Under the pieces are notes generated by a model, which was not told where the DNA came from, did no database searches, and worked only from the letters and a program-made list of their open reading frames with translations. A program made the position numbers and the translations under genes. This document shows, one piece after another, positions 42,115 to 64,000 of a stretch of DNA of 64,000 nt (the first letter of the stretch is position 1; every line of letters begins with the position of its first letter). This DNA is from Tubiluchus corallicola (lineage: Eukaryota; Priapulida; Priapulimorpha; Priapulimorphida; Tubiluchidae), in NCBI GenBank assembly GCA_030141605.1, contig JAQGDQ010000269.1, positions 62,001-126,000 of the forward strand. Reading direction: 5' to 3'.

Positions 42115-44414
42115 ATGGGGTCTATTATTGCCAAAGGAATGGACGAAAATATGAAGAAGCAGCAGGAGTTCATGCTAGCTAATGGTCGTTTACAGGTAAA
42201 TAAATGAGTCTGCATTGATTTTTATACTTTTTATTTATACCATATAGTGATGACAGGTAAGTACAGGTCATCCCGAAACGCTTTCCCATAAACGAGTCGT
42301 TATTCGTCATCCTGATAGAGGTGTTTATAAAACAGACCTCCATCATCATTTAGCCCAGCTTCTCCTCTTTCAAAAGAGCTATAAATTTCCTTCCAAGACT
42401 GCCAACAAGAGCCAAGAGTATGTTTTTTCTACACGGTGTTCCTGCATGGAGCAAAAAGTGGTAATTTTTGGATGTTTTTCACATGTCCTTCCTAGGGGAA
42501 CACTATGTACAAAAAATGTCCTTGCAGTGCTCCTGTTTTCAAAAAATCTAGCAAGACCATGTTTGGGGGGGGGGGGGAAATTGAATTATTGGTATAAGGG
42601 CACTCTTGGTACCATGCATCTTTACACCACACAATTAACCGGGGGCTAACAACCTAGTTAGTCCGTTTTTGATTTTTTGCCGTAGTCAAACTTGTAGTCT
42701 CCAGGACCATTCATTTAAGCCAAATGAGTCAGTCACCTGCCACATTGCAGTTGTGCAGTCATGAGCCACTATACAGGTGGACAGGTAGGTAGACTGTTCA
42801 ACCCTTTAGCGCATCGGAGTAACGTGATCTATAAGTTGTTTGCATTACTCCTCACCTGACTGCACATGGAACCCCAATGAGTCCCACTCTTTGAAAAGAA
42901 ACATCATACACAGAATGTGCATTTTCAGTTACACTTCAGTGCAACCAGGTAAATTCAATGATTTAAAAAATACTAAGTGTTTATTTCTTACTTTTGCAAA
43001 ATGAAGGTATTCCATTCAACCATTGCTTCTTGGCAAGTGAAAACGTTCAGTTTTTGTTGTTCTTCTCAAAACTGCCACAAGTGCATTTGCAAGGCATTTT
43101 CAGAAAATGAGAGAGAGCGCTTGGTGGGATCTTGGAGGAAAACTTATAGCTCTTTGGGATGAGTAGAAACCGGATTATACCGTGATGTGGGTTTCTTTTA
43201 CAAACGTCTCTTCCAAGATGAAGAGTTGTGAGTTAATTTGGGGACATTTTTTCTGGATGACCCTGTATATGTTATACTTTGTTGTATTATATTTATGACA
43301 GGTGAGCGTGTTGTGGTTTTTACAGGCATTGTTTCTGCTTATAGCACCAGCAGTCAGAGTTACCATCTGTGTTTGCTCTTGGAACAGCACCTCCTTGTTT
43401 AATTACTATTAAAAGTATTAATAAAAAAAATTTCACAGTGCAAAATGAGGCTGCGAGATTAATAGGCGATCGCTAGTATCTAATTTTGGCACTACTGATG
43501 TGCAAACTGATCAGTGATCAATGCTCAGAGATTGTATAAATTATCGAGTTTGTTGCAGATGGAGCGCCAGATCCAGATGCAGCGATTGATGCAGCAGAGG
43601 ATGATGGCTACCAAAATTTCACAGTCCAGGGAATTATTTTGGTGGTGGCTTGCGTTCTACGGCACTGCTGCAGTTGGCATGTTTGTTGGGTAGGCAGTTA
43701 CTGTGTTCTAGTCAACTATGTCATCTTGATTAGACAGAATTAATTAAAGGAAAGGCCAAGCCTTCTGGGAAGTTGAGCTTATTTCACTGTTTGATAAAAA
43801 TGTGAGAAGGATTTAGCTTTGATAAGCGTCTCATGCAAATAGTAAAATCTGTTTTTTTAAACAGTATTTTACAATTTGATTTTGTAGCGCAAAGAAGAGA
43901 AAAAATAACGGCATGCTTGCACCACTGGTGCCTTTATCATTCATCGTAGGATATTTGGGCGACTTGGCGTATGGAACAAAGATCGAACGGATACGAAGTA
44001 AGTTACCTTGCCATTTTCATTTTAGGTTACTAATCATTTTAATTCACGAATGTAAAACAAATAGTATAGAGAACTAAAATATTTTTTACTGAAATGTACC
44101 AATTTGCTACCAATAAATGATGCTGAAATTTTTGTTACTAAAATGTGCCAAATTTTATGAAATTTACTTCATATATGGCACTGACTTATTTTTTTACTGA
44201 AATATACCAAATTCGCTACATAGATGGCTATGACATATTTTTTATTGAAATGTGCCAAATTTATCTCATAGATGGTGCTGAGGTGATCATGCTGGAGCAA
44301 GATGATTTGTTAGCAATGCCTTGTGGACCGCCAACGTTTGCAACAATAGAAAACGAAAGATTAAAACAACGAGATAAGGACACATTTGAACATAAACATG
44401 ACCTGTTCCTCTGA
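42115..44414 (+). CDS. PLGRKT: Plasminogen receptor (KT) homologue, 4 exons
   Basis: Exons 42115-42195, 43559-43689, 43888-43997 and 44272-44414 join in phase to 154 codons plus TGA; human PLGRKT is about 147. The N-terminal half is Gln/Met-rich and helical (MKKQQEFMLANGRLQ, then MERQIQMQRLMQQRMM). It is followed by two hydrophobic segments (LFWWWLAFYGTAAVGMFVG and LAPLVPLSFIVGYLGDLAYG) separated by a basic AKKRKNNG turn, the two-pass topology of the family. Human PLGRKT ends in a lysine that binds plasminogen at the cell surface. Here the C-terminus is HKHDLFL, with no terminal lysine, so plasminogen binding is not predicted. The ancestral role of the family is unclear. Intron 1 contains a mariner-like element. 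Confidence 0.92.
42264..43265. mobile_element. Degenerate mariner/Tc1-like element
   Basis: The left end CAGGTCATCCCGAAA and the right end TTTCTGGATGACCCTG are imperfect inverted repeats, each flanked by TA, the target of Tc1/mariner elements. The 1002-base interior has no intact transposase frame. It fills most of PLGRKT intron 1. Confidence 0.6.
44083..44285 (+). repeat. Tandem repeat spanning the PLGRKT exon 4 acceptor
   Basis: Three or four units of roughly 55-60 bases share ACTGAAATGTGCCAAATT followed by a CATAGATGGTGCTGA-like end. The last unit contains the real acceptor and first bases of exon 4; upstream units carry decayed versions of it (CTACATAGATGGCTATGA, CTTCATATATGGCACTGA). Confidence 0.75.
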
Positions 44415-47400
44415 GCTTCAATAGTCTTAAGAAAAAATCATTGTTTATTTCCTTTATTACAACAAATTTCTATTTATCTGGTGTGCAGGTTCTACATAGA
44501 GTTATAAACGTTTGTACCAATTTCATGGTTCTTATGTAACTGCAATCACAGAAATGATTACTTATGTAAATGTGGTAGAGCAGGACCTGAGACTGAACTG
44601 CTTGTTTTGCATAAATTTAGCTTTACATTTACCGAGACCCACCGTTCCTACCTATTGTACTGTAGACACTCTTAATAGACAGGTAACAGGCACTTAGGCA
44701 GGAAAAGACAGATTTTTATAAGTAATGACCATTAGTAAATAAGATAGCTGATCAGCATAGCTGACCTATTAGAGTGCCTTGGCATTTTTTGTTTTTTGTG
44801 TAAACGAAGCATCACAATGTTTGTAGTACTTACTTTCGCTACAGATATTTGTAAATAATGAAAGATTTTCGATTGCAAACTACCCACTTGACTTTCTTTG
44901 AGGGACATCTTTGAGTAATATGGTAAGGGTCTTTTATAACTGGTGTGCGTGGGCAGCAGGCGTGTATATGTATATGTACATCATTACTTGAAGAGTTTAT
45001 TCTTCGGGGTAAAAAAATCAGTGGAATACCTTTGTACAGGGGCATGATTGGTGAACGGGGGGTGGGAGGAGTAGAACTTTTACGCCACAGGATTTCAACG
45101 GCAGAAAAAAATAGAATAGTTTTTGCTGCCATAATGGGATTTGATGACCATTTGCCAGTGTAGGTCAACTATGACCATCCAGACAAAAAACCCTGTCTGG
45201 AAGTAATGAACTTAAGCTACAACTCCATGTGCGAGTGATGCATATTCAGACAATAACCATTACATTTGAGTGAATATGTATCACGGATTGCGCATTCCGT
45301 ACACATGGAAACAGTTCCACGTGTTTAAATATAAACTGTAAGGGCAGTAAGGATCACGCATTACGCGCACATGGAGTCGTACCTTTATGCAGAATACAAC
45401 TTCTCCTTAACAACCATCGAAGAGATTAGAACAGAATCATAACTGCGGCTAACTGTTTTCATGCTGTCTTTCCATTTAAATGGGATTTTGCTGTAATAAT
45501 ATGAGTCCAGGGTCACTACTATTCAATAGGTATATTTGCTTAGGTAATGATAATTTTCGAAATTATTCGTGAACTCAATTTGTTGCAATGATCAGCCGAA
45601 TTATTACATATTGATTAATTATGTGTTTTAAATTGTATACAGATTGAATGCAATAGTTAGTTGCCTTCTGATATCATGACAGGTGTGCAAGTGCCAGTCA
45701 TCATCATCATCATCATCATCATATGCCCGCTAAGTCTATTGTTGACATTGGGCAGGCAGACTTCTAAAATAAAAAAAAACTGCCTTCAAGACCAATCCTT
45801 AGCAATAGGCAGGGCCGGATTATCCTATAGGCTGCAGTATAGCCTGCAGTATAGATATTTCTTAAATGATATTTTTATTGACAAACAAGTCAAGTCTATT
45901 CTAGTTTGTTTTAAAAAATTGAAATAAGTTTACTTCAAGCTATGTAAATGTCGCTAAAATATATCACTAGTAAAAACATTCAAGACTGGTGCAAGTGAGT
46001 TAAGTGTGGCTCCATCTGAGGGGGGGGGCATAATTTCATTAGGCTAGGGATCCCAATTAGTCATAATCTGGCCCTGGCAATAGGCAAAAAGCGACAGTTA
46101 CTTCCAAACAGTACAGTATGCTTTGCAGAGCGTGACTGGCATCACACTAGCATTCTGTAAAACAAATAAATTTCACTTTAGCTCAAATTAGTGATTAATT
46201 TTATTGTAGCATAAAAGTTTATTTTTTGAGGGAATAGTTTTATGTGTTCATGTTAGCGTACATTTTTTTTGTGTGAATATTAGTAAATTAGCCACAAGAT
46301 AATAATTAATTTTATTATGAAAATAAAGCATAGGTATAGTTGTGAAATTACATTAATCATATCTTAAATTAATGCAGTTTGTGCAATTAAAATAATGTAA
46401 TTAGAATGAGCTTTCTGGGAGTGTAAAAGAAAAGATAATGTTCTTGGCAAAATTATCACTATGTCTAGAACATATAAATGTTGTTATTAAAACAATTATT
46501 ATTATTAATATTAATAAATACAAGCTCTTTCAACTGTTTAGCCAATTCTGTTCATTGTTTTTATTAAAGATTAATTTAATGACTCGAACACACAAATAAT
46601 GCCTTACATTAAATATATCAGGAAAGAACTTTGTGGTTCACATAAAATAGTCAGATGTGTTAAAATGGAATGAGATCTTCTGAATTTTGACACATATTTG
46701 GGCATGCAATAGGTAAGACAAATAACGATATATAATTGTTTCAATTATGATAAGCTTTTGAAAACAATTGCTGTGCTCTCGTAGTTGGACCTTAAACCTG
46801 TTGTCGTATATATATTATTAATGTTAGTGTATGTAGATTAATTGTTATTCTTATGCTGACACTGATATACGACATACAATCACACACACACACGTGTGGT
46901 CTCTGCCCTTGCACAATTTATAATTTATGTAAGAATAGTGTGAATAGTTGACATTTAATTTGTGAGTGAAATAGTTAGAATTAATATTCTGATACATGAA
47001 ACACGCTACTTACCATCACAGTTATATGTATTCGCATGTTAAGTGATTAATTAAGATCAGTTTGCAGAAGTTAAGCATAGTTGGTTGCGCTTAGCATTTG
47101 AGTAGGTGTTTTGGAATTTGGTAAAATTGAGCACTGGCCAAACCTTTGTTTTTAAATCCAAATAAGAACTGCATTCAGGAACAGTTCAACTGTCCTTGCA
47201 TTTAAGTAAGTAGGCCTAAATTTTAGAGATATTCGACTTTGTATCGTAGGAAAATTAGGAACTAGTTTCTTCCAGTGGAACAAAAGTATCGCTGTCTTCT
47301 AATGCCACACGTCTTTAATGGAACGAATTATAGTAAAAATGAATTTATGAAAAAGCTTAAATTCAAGTGTTGTCAGTTTATCATTTCCGTTTCTTGTAGA

Positions 47401-47888
47401 CTTCTTGAAAATTTATTTAGCAAGTAAGAAGCAAAAACAGTTTTCTATTAATTAAAGAATTCCTCAATTAAGAAGCCAGGGGAAAAAACTATATTGTAAG
47501 CAGCTGCTCTAGAAAAAACTCACAATTAAAAAATGAAAAGAAAACACAATGTTTCAAGCTACCGCTGTAGTTTATCTTCAGGCGAAAGAATAAGAAAGAA
47601 AAAAGAAAATTACTAATAATAATTTTTAGAACGTTCTATACTTGTCAATAAGAATTAAATTTGCAGCCTAGTCTAGAACAGCTTTCTCGTATTCGTCGTG
47701 CTAGTAATGAAAGCTAACACGTGGGTGAGGGTCTCAGACTGACATTTCTGTGCATAGTACAGTGCACCTTCTAGACAGCTGGGTTACTACTAGACATCTG
47801 GGCTATCATATCCTACGAAGCTGCTCCCTCGACCGTTGCATGTGTTCCACGATCATAGTGAAAAAAATCACCTTTATACCTTCAGCCA
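44415..47888. other. Intergenic region between PLGRKT and ACE
   Basis: It holds the PLGRKT 3' UTR, a short (CAT)n run near 45700-45722, the hAT MITE at 45810-46076, AT-rich unique sequence, a hammerhead-like motif at 47541-47586 and, at its right end, the ACE promoter region. No gene or exon was seen. Confidence 0.6.
45810..46076. mobile_element. hAT miniature element (MITE) with perfect 8-bp target duplication
   Basis: The 267-base element begins CAGGGCCGGATTAT and ends ATAATCTGGCCCTG, an inverted pair with one mismatch. GCAATAGG flanks it on both sides (45802-45809 and 46077-46084). There is no transposase. Relatives lie near 6200-6415, 21711-21985 and 59175-59370, so it typifies the commonest identifiable mobile family in the window. 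Confidence 0.93.
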
Positions 47889-62973
<15,085 letters not shown>

Positions 62974-63667
62974 GTAAGAATATTACATACCTTTTTAAGA
63001 AGAAAACTTCTTCTTAAAGTTTTCACTATAGTTGTTACCTATTAATTAAATAGTATTAACATTCTTGAATGAAAACAGGTTGATTTTTCATATGGTACCC
63101 CATTTTGAAATATGGTAACAAGTATGCATTTTAAGGCTTATAATAATTACAAAGCTTTTTGCATAATTAAATAATAAGTTAAAATCTTAATTAACAGCAG
63201 GTGAACCCAACTAGTGATGGCATCACAACTGAACATAGTATTTAATAGCACAAACATTCCATGAGCGTATTGCACGTGTTTGCAAAAGCGAAAATTGAAT
63301 CATAGTGCTACTGTATAACAGTCAGTGTGACAAAAATTCAAATTTCAAGTTTACATCTGTGCTCACTCATGAGCTTTTGAATGTGCGCACTGTATCACAA
63401 CTGAACTGAGGGGCACAGCTCCTGGTTTTTGTGCAATGCGTTTCCAAGATTTGGACACTAGTGCCCATCTAACTGGACATGACGAAATGCATGTCACTGC
63501 AAAGAACTAGCCACGTGAAATTACCATTCTATGGTAATATATTCTTTCACTATAAAAAATAGTATATTCCTTTTCAATATTTTATAGGATTGATTGTTTT
63601 GAGCTATAATTTAAGTTGGGTTTTCTTTAATAGTGGCTTGACCATATTAGTGTCAGTATTGAAAATA

Positions 63668-63765
63668 TTTGGTTTCAGTTCCCCGTGGAGATGCAAAGTT
63701 TTTTAGACTCTAATTTCGCCGTGCTTTCTCTGTTTATATGATTGATTTTGTGCATTATTTTGATA
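63668..63765 (+). mobile_element. 5'-truncated SINE copy
   Basis: Starts inside the tRNA-like head (TTGGTTTCAGTTCCCCGTGG) and continues through GATGCAAAG and TTTAGACT, matching the fuller copy that follows. Confidence 0.5.
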
Positions 63766-63835
63766 CAAAATGAATTGCAATTCCCCATAGGATAGACTTA
63801 TATTGGCTAGTAGTGTAAATTTCTGACTGGTGAAA

Positions 63836-64000
63836 GTCAGAATACCTCTGTGGTCTAACAATTAGCACATCTGTCTGAAAAGCAGAAGGCCCTTGGTTCA
63901 AGTCTCAGTGGAGGTGCAAAAACTTTCAGACTTCAATTTAATATTGTTTTCTTATATTTATTTGATTGCATGCAGCCAAGTTGAATAGCTGAATGTTCAC
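63836..64000 (+). mobile_element. tRNA(Phe)-like SINE, runs to the window edge
   Basis: Bases 63844-63915 fold as a degenerate tRNA. The acceptor arms ACCTCTG/TGGAGGT pair over seven positions with wobbles. The anticodon arm TCTGT-CTGAAAA-GCAGA has the anticodon GAA (Phe), and the B box is GGTTCAAGTCT. The T stem has mismatches and the tRNA-like part is followed by an AT-rich body shared with the copy at 63668, so it is a SINE and not a functional tRNA gene. Confidence 0.6.

Overview
The window is genomic DNA from an animal. It is AT-rich, its genes are broken into many small exons with GT-AG introns, and it carries abundant transposon debris, minisatellites and microsatellites. The species cannot be named from this sequence. 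A receptor tyrosine phosphatase of the Ptp99A type (Ig + FN3 + active D1 + inactive D2) suggests an invertebrate bilaterian, most likely a protostome. No complete tRNA or rRNA gene and no prokaryotic feature was seen.

Layout. 1-3682: no gene seen; repeats. 3683-10557 (-): adenylate kinase 3, five exons. 10558-11420: head-to-head intergenic region, probably a bidirectional promoter. 11421-28876 (+): PUM3 (Puf-A), fifteen exons. 30022-41238 (-): a six-exon gene for a small secreted-type FN3/single-TM protein that I cannot name. Its first intron holds, on the same strand, a complete uninterrupted 1233-codon receptor tyrosine phosphatase gene (37119-40820). 41341-42114: second head-to-head promoter region. 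42115-44414 (+): PLGRKT, four exons. 44415-47888: intergenic, with a hAT miniature element. 47889 to the right edge (+): angiotensin-converting enzyme. Domain 1 is complete in twelve exons, and the first three exons of a second domain are present before the window ends.

Genes together. AK3, PUM3 and PLGRKT share no pathway (mitochondrial nucleotide balance, nucleolar ribosome biogenesis, membrane protein). Their human orthologues all lie on 9p24, so the cluster looks like a remnant of an ancient animal linkage group. Two gene pairs are divergent with short shared promoter regions.

Repeats. Introns hold hAT-type elements with clear 8-bp target duplications, a mariner-like element, a solo LTR with heat-shock-element motifs, tRNA-derived SINE pieces, two unrelated 30-bp minisatellites (one about 2.1 kb long and open in many reading frames) and a roughly 410-bp repeat family. 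All three copies of that family end just upstream of a splice acceptor. All exon joins were worked out by eye from splice signals, reading phase and family similarity; none has transcript support here.
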